Shown here one piece after another: positions 1-6,335 of a DNA stretch of 35,999 nt. The stretch is from the NCBI GenBank assembly GCA_016302195.1, contig JAEDOA010000006.1, positions 1 through 35,999 on the forward strand. Reading direction: 5' to 3'. The notes below the pieces were generated by a model. The model did no database searches. It had not been told where the DNA came from and saw only the letters and a list, made by a program, of their open reading frames with translations. How positions within the stretch are numbered: position 1 is the first letter of the stretch; every line of letters begins with the position of its first letter. The position numbers and the translations under genes are program-made. This stretch comes from Erysipelotrichaceae bacterium (lineage in GTDB: Bacteria; Bacillota_I; Bacilli_A; Erysipelotrichales; Erysipelotrichaceae).

Positions 1-226
1 AAAATCCAAGTATCTTTCCTTCAAAATTGAACTTATATATTGGATACTCTCCATTACAAGCTTTAATTACACCAATCACTTCACAATCATAATTTTTAAG
101 AATATAGTCATATATTTCTTTAGAAAAAATAACTAAGCATATTTCAATTAAATTTTTCTTCTCACCATAAAAATCTTTGATAGACATTACTGGTTCAGTT
201 TTTGTATCAAATGAATCAATGATCAT
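1..226 (-). CDS. Probable nucleoside phosphorylase, N-terminal part (runs off the window)
   Basis: The first 75 codons are visible, read leftward from an ATG at 224-226; the rest lies outside the window. The peptide begins MIIDSFDTKTEPVMSIKDF and continues with KNYDCEVIGVIKACNGEYPI. From memory this resembles the start of uridine/purine phosphorylase-like proteins of Firmicutes, which cleave nucleosides with phosphate to base and ribose-1-phosphate. The catalytic region is not visible, so the assignment rests on N-terminal resemblance only. A GGGAGG ribosome-binding site lies about 7 bases upstream. The ATG overlaps the TGA of the upstream regulator gene (ATGA), so the two are probably translationally coupled and share a promoter. 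Confidence 0.5.
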   Translation of the reverse strand, partial: MIIDSFDTKTEPVMSIKDFYGEKKNLIEICLVIFSKEIYDYILKNYDCEVIGVIKACNGEYPIYKFNFEGKILGF

Positions 227-1560
227 TTTAATACCTCCCAATAGCCATCTTTATTTGAATTCATTCGTTTAAGTAAATTCTTTTCTTTTAAAGAATTAAT
301 TATTCTATTAATTGTTCTTATTGACTTGTTTGATTGATTAGCCATTTCAGCTATCGTTATATTTGGATCTTTTAAAATAATATCTAATACAATCTTCTCA
401 TTTTCATTTATTGTGCCATTTATTGTGCCATTTATTACGCCATTTGGCATAATATTTCTATCAACTCTTGAAAATTCAAATGTGAAATCTGTTTCATTAT
501 TAATGTAATTAATAGAAACGTTACTTTCCTTACAAAGACTGTACATCTTTTTTATACCATGTCCAAATGCTTCAACGTCATTACATAAGAATAAAATTTT
601 TGCAATCTTTTCATTACGTAAAAATGATTTTAAATCTTTTGTAGAATAATCTAATGGCGTATTATCATTCGCAAAACATCCAGGATTAGTTATTGATATT
701 CTATTTGAAAATATATCAATTTCATGCTGAACATTAATATCATATCGCGCATGAGCGAAGCTATTAATAATTGCTTCTCTTAAAGCCTTTACTGGGACTT
801 CTGGAATTTCAATCCTTTGTATTCCTCCATTAAATTCTACCCTCCAGTTTATGTTTTCTATTATATATTTCATACCTTTTTGGACAAGATCAAATATATT
901 CCCTTCATATCTTTGGATATCTATAAATGTGACTTTTTGATCAGTAGCAAAGATTGCAGTCTTTAATACTAATGGCTTATTCTTAGAGAACAAAAGTCTT
1001 CCCGCATTAGTAAGGAATCCATTCTTCATCAAATCAAGTTTTTCCAATAAGTTCTTTTTCTCGTAAGGAATATCTGGAAGTCTATTATAAGAAATAGCAT
1101 TATTATAAAATTTTTGTAATATTTCATCATCAACATCATCAATGGTCTCAGAGGTAATATGGTCTTCAAAATTCTCTTTATATTCATTTTGAATCATTAT
1201 TTTTCTTAATTCAGAAGGCGTTAATTCTCTATCCTCATCAGCTATTCTTATATAGTATTTTCCTTTTGATGAGTATGGAATATCGTTACCTTCAAACTTA
1301 ACTTCAATAATTTCTACACCATCAATAGAAGCAGTTGTCACTATTGGAAATATTTGGGGTTTTATGTGCTCATAGATTTTTCTAGATACATCTCTTAATG
1401 TAGAATCAGTTATTGTAAATTTAGACGGAGTACCATCGTTCTTTAAACCAAAATACAATATGCCCTTTTGATGCTTATTCAAAATTGCAGAAATTGAATC
1501 TAATGCAGAATCTAGTTCGCTTGTACTTTTCTTAAATTCTATTTGTTCGGTTTCTTTCAT
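223..1560 (-). CDS. AlbA_2/Schlafen-type ATP-binding transcriptional regulator
   Basis: This 445-residue protein has the layout of the COG2865 regulators. Residues about 3-120 form an AlbA_2 (Schlafen-like) domain (EFKKS near the start, GILYFGLKNDG at 33-43). Residues about 250-345 form a GHKL-like ATPase module (REAIINSFAH at 261-270, FGHGIKKM at 332-339). Residues about 386-445 form a winged helix (IAEMANQSNKSIRTINRI at 403-420). The family is treated as DNA-binding regulators; targets are seldom known. The ATPase and winged helix are joined by a repetitive linker, NGVINGTINGTIN (373-385), encoded by a 12-bp tandem repeat that also occurs in the promoter. AGGAGG at 1571-1576 supports the ATG at 1560. 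The gene ends in an ATGA overlap with the phosphorylase gene, which may be its regulated partner. Confidence 0.8.
   Translation of the reverse strand: MKETEQIEFKKSTSELDSALDSISAILNKHQKGILYFGLKNDGTPSKFTITDSTLRDVSRKIYEHIKPQIFPIVTTASIDGVEIIEVKFEGNDIPYSSKGKYYIRIADEDRELTPSELRKIMIQNEYKENFEDHITSETIDDVDDEILQKFYNNAISYNRLPDIPYEKKNLLEKLDLMKNGFLTNAGRLLFSKNKPLVLKTAIFATDQKVTFIDIQRYEGNIFDLVQKGMKYIIENINWRVEFNGGIQRIEIPEVPVKALREAIINSFAHARYDINVQHEIDIFSNRISITNPGCFANDNTPLDYSTKDLKSFLRNEKIAKILFLCNDVEAFGHGIKKMYSLCKESNVSINYINNETDFTFEFSRVDRNIMPNGVINGTINGTINENEKIVLDIILKDPNITIAEMANQSNKSIRTINRIINSLKEKNLLKRMNSNKDGYWEVLK
409..444 (-). repeat. Three tandem 12-bp units inside the regulator gene
   Basis: On the coding (minus) strand three consecutive 12-mers occur: two exact AATGGCACAATA units and one AATGGCGTAATA. 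They are in frame and encode NG(V/T)I three times. The core TGGCACAATA is also the unit repeated in the promoter of the same gene (1601-1657). It could be a regulator binding site placed inside the gene, a site of repeat-number variation, or just a flexible linker. Confidence 0.85.
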
Positions 1561-1587
1561 AAAAAAACTTCCTCCTAGTACGCTTTA

Positions 1588-1616
1588 ATTATAACACTTT
1601 TGGCACAATAAACCAA
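1588..1616 (-). promoter_or_regulatory. Promoter of the AlbA_2 regulator gene
   Basis: On the minus strand a perfect TATAAT (1588-1593) stands 17 bases downstream of TTGGTT (1611-1616). One TGGCACAATA repeat (1601-1610) fills most of the spacer, so a protein bound there would block RNA polymerase. AGGAGG and the ATG follow closely. The -35 match is weak. Confidence 0.5.
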
Positions 1617-1681
1617 GAATATGGCACAATAAATGGCACAATAGCTTTATTGTGCCAAGACATGTCACTCTATATGTCACT
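1601..1681. promoter_or_regulatory. Operator-like repeat cluster upstream of the AlbA_2 regulator
   Basis: TGGCACAATA occurs on the plus strand at 1601-1610, 1622-1631 and 1634-1643, and inverted at 1648-1657. The last two form a perfect 10-bp inverted repeat with a 4-base loop. Two degenerate units, ATGTCACTCTAT (1662-1673) and ATGTCACTTTAT (1674-1685), continue at the same 12-bp period. Position over and just upstream of the promoter suggests autoregulation. Confidence 0.6.
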
Positions 1682-1750
1682 TTATTTTACATGTTGTAAA
1701 TTAGAAGAATAAATGTTGGAATAATTAATGATATTTGACAGATTGATTTG

Positions 1751-1824
1751 AAATCGTGTAAACCGTTAGCACCCCTACTTCAAATCGTGTAAAATTTTTA
1801 GCACCCTAGCCTTAAATCGTGTAA
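1751..1824. repeat. 31-32 bp tandem repeat, two full copies and one partial
   Basis: AAATCGTGTAAA followed by a short variable stretch and TTAGCACCC (copy 2: TTAGCACCC after ATTT) occurs at 1751-1775 and 1782-1806. AAATCGTGTAA recurs at 1814-1824. The period is 31 then 32 bases. No reading frame covers it. Such repeated ends occur in some IS families, so it may be the remnant of a lost element; no transposase remains here. Confidence 0.6.
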
Positions 1825-1876
1825 GCATGATTTTGAGCTTCTAAATATCCTTATAATAATTATCTATATATAAATG

Positions 1877-1912
1877 AAAAAAGAGCCCAGAATAACCCTA
1901 TTATCTGAGTTC
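1877..1912 (-). terminator. Second intrinsic terminator after tRNA-Leu
   Basis: On the minus strand GAACTCAGA (1904-1912) pairs with TCTGGGCTC (1883-1891) with one mismatch and one wobble, followed by six T. It backs up the terminator at 1930-1960. Between the regulator promoter region and these terminators I see no gene. Confidence 0.55.
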
Positions 1913-1929
1913 GCACCTATTCTAAACAC

Positions 1930-1960
1930 AAAAAAAGGCTTGATAACTATGTATCAAACC
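1930..1960 (-). terminator. Intrinsic terminator of the ecf-truA-tRNA-Leu unit
   Basis: On the minus strand GGTTTGATA and TATCAAGCC form a 9-bp stem (one G-T pair) with a 6-base loop, followed by a run of T. It lies just beyond the tRNA-Leu 3' end and fits the end of the ecfA1-ecfA2-ecfT-truA transcript. Confidence 0.75.
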
Positions 1961-1973
1961 TATTCTACTAATA

Positions 1974-2057
1974 TGGTGCACTGAATGAGACTTGAACTCA
2001 CACGACAATTGTCATACGCCCCTCAAACGTACGCGTCTACCATTCCGCCATCAGTGC
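1974..2057 (-). tRNA. tRNA-Leu (anticodon GAG)
   Basis: On the minus strand GCACTGA pairs with TCAGTGC as acceptor stem, and the 3' ACCA is encoded. The anticodon stem TACGT/GCGTA encloses the loop TTGAGGG, giving GAG, which reads CUC and CUU leucine codons. The long variable arm is typical of class II tRNAs (84 bases in all). It begins 9 bases after the truA stop with no visible promoter of its own, so it is probably processed from the truA transcript. Confidence 0.93.
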
Positions 2058-2066
2058 AACAAATAT

Positions 2067-2801
2067 CTAATATGGCAAGTAACTTACCTCTATTAAGTAT
2101 AAACCTTCTGCAGCGCAATTGTAACTACAAACTTGCTTATTTTTAGCCAATAACATCTTTTGAAGTTGCTCAAGTGATAGATTCTGTAGCCCTACTTCAA
2201 TCAAACAACGAGACAATATTCTAACCATGTATCTTAAAAACCCATCACCATAGAAAGATAGCCTTACCATATTATCTCTTCTTTCAATATCAATTTTATA
2301 TATTGTTCTAACCTGGTTTTCTATTTCACTTATTGATGTTGCGTTAAAACTAGTGAAATCATGAGTGCCTTCTAATATTTTCGTTGCTTTTCTCATTAAT
2401 TCTTCATCCAATCTATCATGAATCTGATAACAATAATTTCTTAATAAAGGGCTATATGGACCATCATTTACCAAATAATCATAGTGCTTGTAGAAGGCTG
2501 AAAAACGACTATGGAAACTCTCATCAACTATTTCAACTTCTCTGATATAGATATCCTTAGGCAATTGGGAATTAATCGCTTTTCTTATATCCTTATACTG
2601 TTTATCTAAATCGAAATGAAAGCACTGCCCAACAGCATGAACATGACTGTCAGTTCTTCCTGCCCCAACTATCTTTATTGGCTGATTGGCAATTTTACTG
2701 ATAGCCTGTTGAATTTCTTGCTGAACAGAACGGTAACCTTTTTGAATTTGCCATCCAGCAAATCCAGTTCCATCATAACTAACAATACATTTATAACGCA
2801 T
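2067..2801 (-). CDS. truA: tRNA pseudouridine(38-40) synthase TruA
   Basis: This enzyme isomerises uridines at positions 38-40 in the anticodon arm of many tRNAs. The 244-residue length is normal. The N-terminus MRYKCIVSYDGTGFAGWQ and the catalytic motif GAGRTDSHVHA, with the nucleophilic aspartate D51, are clear. The ATG overlaps the end of ecfT by 11 bases, the classic Firmicutes arrangement ecfA1-ecfA2-ecfT-truA. A tRNA-Leu follows 9 bases after the stop, so the enzyme and one potential substrate share a transcript. Confidence 0.95.
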   Translation of the reverse strand: MRYKCIVSYDGTGFAGWQIQKGYRSVQQEIQQAISKIANQPIKIVGAGRTDSHVHAVGQCFHFDLDKQYKDIRKAINSQLPKDIYIREVEIVDESFHSRFSAFYKHYDYLVNDGPYSPLLRNYCYQIHDRLDEELMRKATKILEGTHDFTSFNATSISEIENQVRTIYKIDIERRDNMVRLSFYGDGFLRYMVRILSRCLIEVGLQNLSLEQLQKMLLAKNKQVCSYNCAAEGLYLIEVSYLPY

Positions 2802-3600
2802 TTAATTTTGGTCCTACTACAATCAAGAATACTAATAAAACTAAACTAGCACAAAGAGTAATGACATCCTTCCAGTTTAAGTGAAGTTGTTTATATCTTA
2901 CTCTTTTTCCACCTACAATATAGCCTCTTGCCTCCATAGCATCCGCTAAATCGTCTGCTCTTTGGAAGCAGGAAACAAACAATGGGACAATTAACGATAA
3001 TATTGCGCTAATCTTCTCTTTAAAATTGCCATTTTCTATATCTACTCCTCTTGAAGCTTGAGCCTTTAGAATTCTTTGAGCTTCCTCAAGTAATGAAGGA
3101 ATAAAACGCAAGGCTAATGAAATCATCATAGCTAAATCATGAGTTCTCATTCCGAGCTTCTCAAATGGAGTTAATAAATCTTCTATTCCTAAAGTCAAAT
3201 CTAATGGCTTTGTTGTTGCGGTTAATAAAGTAGTTACAACTATCATAAGCAGCAATCTAATCGCGATATATAAGGTTTGAATTACTGCGTCGGTATAAAT
3301 AGAAATAAAACCAAAATCAATTAATACATCCCCAGTTCTAATAACTAATACGTTTATTACTAATAAGAACAACATGGTAAAAATAATCGGTTTAAAGCTC
3401 TTATAAACGTACTTGACTGATATCTTGCTTGCTAATAAAGCTATTAAAAGAAATCCACCGACAATAGCATGACCCCAAAAACCACAGGGAAGGAAAACTG
3501 CCACCATCAATACCACCATAATACATATTTTGATACGCGGATCTAATTTATGAACAAAAGAATCCAATGGAAGATACTTACCTAAAGTTACATTATTCAT
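2791..3600 (-). CDS. ecfT: ECF transporter transmembrane component EcfT
   Basis: EcfT is the membrane scaffold joining the ATPases EcfA1/EcfA2 to interchangeable vitamin-binding S components. Several hydrophobic segments lie in the N-terminal half and one at the C-terminus. Both coupling motifs are present: SRG within KAQASRGVDIENG and ARG within DAMEARGY. I place the start at the ATG at 3600 (MNNVTLGKYLPLDSFVHKLD, 269 residues), because AAGAGGTG sits about 6 bases upstream. A TTG at 3618 would add six residues but has no such site. It overlaps the ecfA2 stop by 8 bases and truA by 11. No S component is encoded in the window. Confidence 0.92.
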   Translation of the reverse strand: MNNVTLGKYLPLDSFVHKLDPRIKICIMVVLMVAVFLPCGFWGHAIVGGFLLIALLASKISVKYVYKSFKPIIFTMLFLLVINVLVIRTGDVLIDFGFISIYTDAVIQTLYIAIRLLLMIVVTTLLTATTKPLDLTLGIEDLLTPFEKLGMRTHDLAMMISLALRFIPSLLEEAQRILKAQASRGVDIENGNFKEKISAILSLIVPLFVSCFQRADDLADAMEARGYIVGGKRVRYKQLHLNWKDVITLCASLVLLVFLIVVGPKLNAL

Positions 3601-4450
3601 TGACACACCTCTTGGCAATTTTATCTGCCAGCATCTTTACATCTAACACATCTGATGAAAAGTTAACACCTCTTTGTTGACAAAGATTTTTAAATGTAAT
3701 AACAACTGGAGGATCTATAGCTGCTCTTTCCATATATTCTTTTTGTTTAAAGAATTCCTCTTTATTACACTGCATAATTATTTTTCCATTCTCCAAGACA
3801 ACTACATCATCACAATATGATAAAACATGCTCCATATTGTGGGTAACAATTATAACTGTTACGTTCTTAGTTTTGTTAATCTTGACAAACAGCTCCATCA
3901 TGCTTTTTGCTCCTTGAGGATCTAAGCCAGCTGTAGGCTCATCAAGTACTAGTATTGATGGATTCATAGCGATAATACCTGCAATAGCAACTCTTCTTTT
4001 TTGACCTCCAGATAACTCTAAAGGAGACTTCTCAAAATCATCCTCACTGATTCCGCAGGTTTTGAGTGCCTCTTTTGCCATTTTTTCTGCTTCTAGCTCA
4101 CTAACAGAAAAGTTCTTTGGTCCAAAGGCAACATCTTTAACCAATGTTTCCTCAAAAAGCTGATATTCAGCAAATTGAAAAACTAATCCTACCTGACTTC
4201 TTAGATGCTTTACATCACTTAATTTTTCTTTAGCCTTAATGGTAACATCATTAACAATAATACTGCCACTAGAGGGAAGCAATAAGCCATTTAAATGCTG
4301 AACTAAAGTGCTTTTGCCGCTTCCAGTTGCACCTATAACTGCAGTTATTTTACCTTGTGCTATTGATAAATTTATATCCTGTAATGCCTGATATGCGAAA
4401 GGGGTATTCTCAGAATAAATATGATTTACTTTTTCAAAACGTATTGACAT
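3593..4450 (-). CDS. ecfA2: ECF transporter ATP-binding protein EcfA2
   Basis: This is one of the two cytoplasmic ATPases of the energy-coupling factor module that drives vitamin and micronutrient uptake. Walker A is GATGSGKST (40-48), the Q-loop is FQFAEYQLFE, the signature is LSGGQ (146-150), and Walker B with the catalytic glutamate is VLDEPTAGLDP (168-178). The length of 285 is typical. The TGLDP-type D-loop and GLVFQFAEYQLFE distinguish it from EcfA1. It starts inside the last 25 bases of ecfA1 and ends inside ecfT, indicating coupled translation of a fixed complex. Confidence 0.93.
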   Translation of the reverse strand: MSIRFEKVNHIYSENTPFAYQALQDINLSIAQGKITAVIGATGSGKSTLVQHLNGLLLPSSGSIIVNDVTIKAKEKLSDVKHLRSQVGLVFQFAEYQLFEETLVKDVAFGPKNFSVSELEAEKMAKEALKTCGISEDDFEKSPLELSGGQKRRVAIAGIIAMNPSILVLDEPTAGLDPQGAKSMMELFVKINKTKNVTVIIVTHNMEHVLSYCDDVVVLENGKIIMQCNKEEFFKQKEYMERAAIDPPVVITFKNLCQQRGVNFSSDVLDVKMLADKIAKRCVNE

Positions 4451-5253
4451 ACTTCATCAGCCACCCTTTCCAAATCTAAGCTATCTGATATTTTGACATT
4501 TCTTTTAGCTAATTCATTTCTTAATTTGTAAGCAAAAGGTATATCCAATTGCATTTTAACCATAATCTTTTCGTTTTTAAAAACCTGTTTTGGGCTACCC
4601 ATTAAGGCGATCTGACCTTCCTCAAGAACTATAACGTTATCGCTTTGAGCAACTTCCTCAATATCATGAGTAATGGAAATAACTGTTACTTCGTTTTCTT
4701 GATGGATTTTCTTTATCAATCTATTAATGTCTCTTTTTCCGGTAGGGTCTAACATACTTGTAGCTTCATCAAAAACGATGATATTTAAATTCATAGCTAA
4801 TACTGAAGCAATTGCTACTCTTTGTTTTTGACCGCCCGACAATTTAGTTGGCTCACTTTCTAGAAATTTTGTCATATTTACTTCTTTAGCAAACTTTTCG
4901 ATTATTTCATCCATCTCTTCTCTTTTGAAGCAATGGTTTTCCAAACCAAAAGCAATATCATCACGAACAGTTGAGCCAATGAATTGATTATCCGGATTTT
5001 GAAAAACTATTCCGATATTATTTCTTATCTTATCAAGGTTATCAAGATTGAGTTCTAAATCATTGATATATATCTCTCCAGATTTTTTCTCAAGTAAACC
5101 TAAAAGCAACTTGGCTAAAGTACTTTTGCCTGAGCCATTATGGCCTATAATTGTTGTATATGATCCTTTTTCAATAGAAAAAGAAACATTTTTTAATGTT
5201 GTTCTATCGCTTGTATAGTTGTAACATAAATCTTTTACTCTAACAGCATCCAC
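4426..5253 (-). CDS. ecfA1: ECF transporter ATP-binding protein EcfA1
   Basis: This is the first gene of the ECF module operon and the second ATPase partner. Walker A is GHNGSGKST (37-45), the Q-loop is FQNPDNQFIGSTV, the signature is LSGGQ (138-142) and Walker B is IVFDEATSMLDP (159-170). FQNPDNQ and EATSMLDP are typical of EcfA1. The start is a GTG at 5253 behind GGGTGGTG; no better in-frame ATG is seen. It is transcribed away from tRNA-Gln, and the two promoters overlap. In most Firmicutes this operon follows rplQ directly; here about 11 kb of other genes lie between. Confidence 0.93.
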   Translation of the reverse strand: MDAVRVKDLCYNYTSDRTTLKNVSFSIEKGSYTTIIGHNGSGKSTLAKLLLGLLEKKSGEIYINDLELNLDNLDKIRNNIGIVFQNPDNQFIGSTVRDDIAFGLENHCFKREEMDEIIEKFAKEVNMTKFLESEPTKLSGGQKQRVAIASVLAMNLNIIVFDEATSMLDPTGKRDINRLIKKIHQENEVTVISITHDIEEVAQSDNVIVLEEGQIALMGSPKQVFKNEKIMVKMQLDIPFAYKLRNELAKRNVKISDSLDLERVADEVCQYVLKK

Positions 5254-5279
5254 TAATCAAACACCACCCTAACTTTATT

Positions 5280-5309
5280 ATTTTAACATAATATTGCTAT
5301 TTTATTCAA
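5280..5309 (-). promoter_or_regulatory. Promoter of ecfA1-ecfA2-ecfT-truA
   Basis: On the minus strand TTGAAT (5304-5309) and TAAAAT (5280-5285) are separated by 18 bases, about 27 bases upstream of the ecfA1 GTG. It physically overlaps the tRNA-Gln promoter on the other strand. Confidence 0.5.
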
Positions 5310-5322
5310 AGATGTGTATAAT
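5294..5322 (+). promoter_or_regulatory. Promoter of tRNA-Gln
   Basis: TTGCTA (5294-5299) and a perfect TATAAT (5317-5322) are 17 bases apart. The tRNA starts 11 bases after the -10 element. Confidence 0.75.
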
Positions 5323-5333
5323 ATTATTGCTAT

Positions 5334-5409
5334 TGGGATATCGCCAAGCGGTAAGGCATCAGACTCTGACTCTGACATTACATAGGTTCGAATCCTATTA
5401 TCCCAGCCA
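5334..5409 (+). tRNA. tRNA-Gln (anticodon CTG)
   Basis: The acceptor stem is TGGGATA/TATCCCA with an encoded GCCA 3' end; a U1-A72 end is typical of tRNA-Gln. The anticodon stem TCAGA/TCTGA encloses CTCTGAC, giving CTG, which reads CAG. The T arm is ATAGG-TTCGAAT-CCTAT. It has its own promoter and terminator. CTG-anticodon glutamine tRNAs are the rarer species in AT-rich genomes, so a TTG species is presumably elsewhere. Confidence 0.93.
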
Positions 5410-5420
5410 TTTAACAATCT

Positions 5421-5446
5421 CAGCAGATTATATCTGCTGTTTTTTT
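5421..5446 (+). terminator. Intrinsic terminator of tRNA-Gln
   Basis: CAGCAGAT and ATCTGCTG form the stem, followed by seven T, 12 bases after the tRNA 3' end. Confidence 0.85.
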
Positions 5447-5475
5447 GTCTTGCACTAAAAATGATAATTTATCAC

Positions 5476-5502
5476 AAAAAAATGGGAGAAACTCCCATTT
5501 TT
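5476..5502 (-). terminator. Intrinsic terminator after the small membrane protein
   Basis: ATGGGAG and CTCCCAT (5482-5498) form a perfect stem with a 3-base loop. On the minus strand it is followed by a run of T and begins just at the stop codon. The A-tract on the other side lets it act in both directions. Confidence 0.8.
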
Positions 5503-5746
5503 ACTTAACCATTTTCAAGAAAGCCAGTAAAGCCACCAGTACTCCAACAGAAAGATAAACTCTAATAACTACACGAACAATAGCTACTAACCAGCCTAAA
5601 ATTGGAATCCAGCTAACTAGTCCAAAGACAAATCCTACTAACCAGTTGGCTAATAAATATACCGCAATAACAACTAATAAATGAATAACATCTACCTTTG
5701 CTTCTGAAGTTCCTGGAAAATATTTTGTTAAGTATAAATCCTTCAT
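5501..5746 (-). CDS. Small membrane protein of unknown function
   Basis: This 81-residue protein begins MKDLYLTKYFPGTSEAKVDV. About 23 polar residues are followed by two strongly hydrophobic segments (about 24-46 and 52-78) rich in valine, leucine and isoleucine, with a short Trp-Ile-Pro turn between (SWIPILGWL). I recognise no enzymatic motif. I use the ATG at 5746, which has AAGGAG 8 bases upstream; a GTG at 5755 would add three residues and lacks a site. The ribosome-binding site lies in the last codons of the upstream PPC-domain gene, so the pair is probably co-translated. A terminator follows at once. Confidence 0.7.
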   Translation of the reverse strand: MKDLYLTKYFPGTSEAKVDVIHLLVVIAVYLLANWLVGFVFGLVSWIPILGWLVAIVRVVIRVYLSVGVLVALLAFLKMVK

Positions 5747-5751
5747 TTTGT

Positions 5752-6144
5752 TCACTCCTTTTCAAATACAATCTCTTTATACCCTGTCAAGTCGTCATAT
5801 TCTCTTGTAAATCTATATGAATCAATTGACTGTATAACTAATTCACAGGTTGTATTTACTTTACAATTATAACATAAATGTCCACCAATTGTATTGCCCT
5901 TACAGTCACTTAGTCCTATATGGATGTGACTACCATCTTTACTTATTGTTCCATTTATGCTGATGATTTCATAATCATCATCTTTAATGAAATAGTCCTT
6001 TCCTTTAGCTAATCTTATTTCAACATGGTTTAAACAGCCAACCCCACTTAAAATAACAGCTGCACTAAGTTTATTTTCATAGAATAGCTGTTCTATTTCC
6101 TTTTTTAAATCATCACCTTTAGTTAGCCTTTTTACATAAAACAT
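5752..6144 (-). CDS. PPC/DUF296-domain protein
   Basis: This 130-residue protein is essentially one PPC (DUF296) domain. Visible family signatures are SGVGCLNHVEIRL, then ISINGTISKDGSHIHIGLSD and NTIGGHL. The histidines of GSHIHI and GGH are the likely metal ligands known from bacterial members. In plants the domain accompanies AT-hooks; bacterial stand-alone members have no settled function. The start is the ATG at 6144 with AAGGAG upstream (MFYVKRL); a longer frame to 6192 has no site. It is followed 5 bases later by the small membrane protein. It points away from the deaminase-like gene, so any link to it is inference. Confidence 0.8.
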   Translation of the reverse strand: MFYVKRLTKGDDLKKEIEQLFYENKLSAAVILSGVGCLNHVEIRLAKGKDYFIKDDDYEIISINGTISKDGSHIHIGLSDCKGNTIGGHLCYNCKVNTTCELVIQSIDSYRFTREYDDLTGYKEIVFEKE

Positions 6145-6335
6145 CTTTATCTCCTTATCAAAATAAAGGTGTCTAATGACACCGATATTCACAAAATTTT
6201 ATCAAGAAGGGGGAAACGAGTAATTCTCTCAAATTACAATTATATTAAACAATATAATTATGAAATTTATATGAAATATTTCATTTTTTTAAAAAATTTG
6301 TTATGTTATACTTAATAAAATATCTAGGAGGTTAC

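Noticed and set aside
1601..1685. CRISPR-like array
   Set aside because: Units are 10-12 bases with no unique spacers and no cas genes; operator-like repeats explain them better. No CRISPR array was seen anywhere in the window.
2616..2849. Plus-strand frame opposite truA/ecfT
   Set aside because: It is antisense to two well-supported genes, with no ribosome-binding site or recognisable domain. The same reasoning removes other antisense frames over potA, rpoA, rpsE, rplB and the exporter genes.
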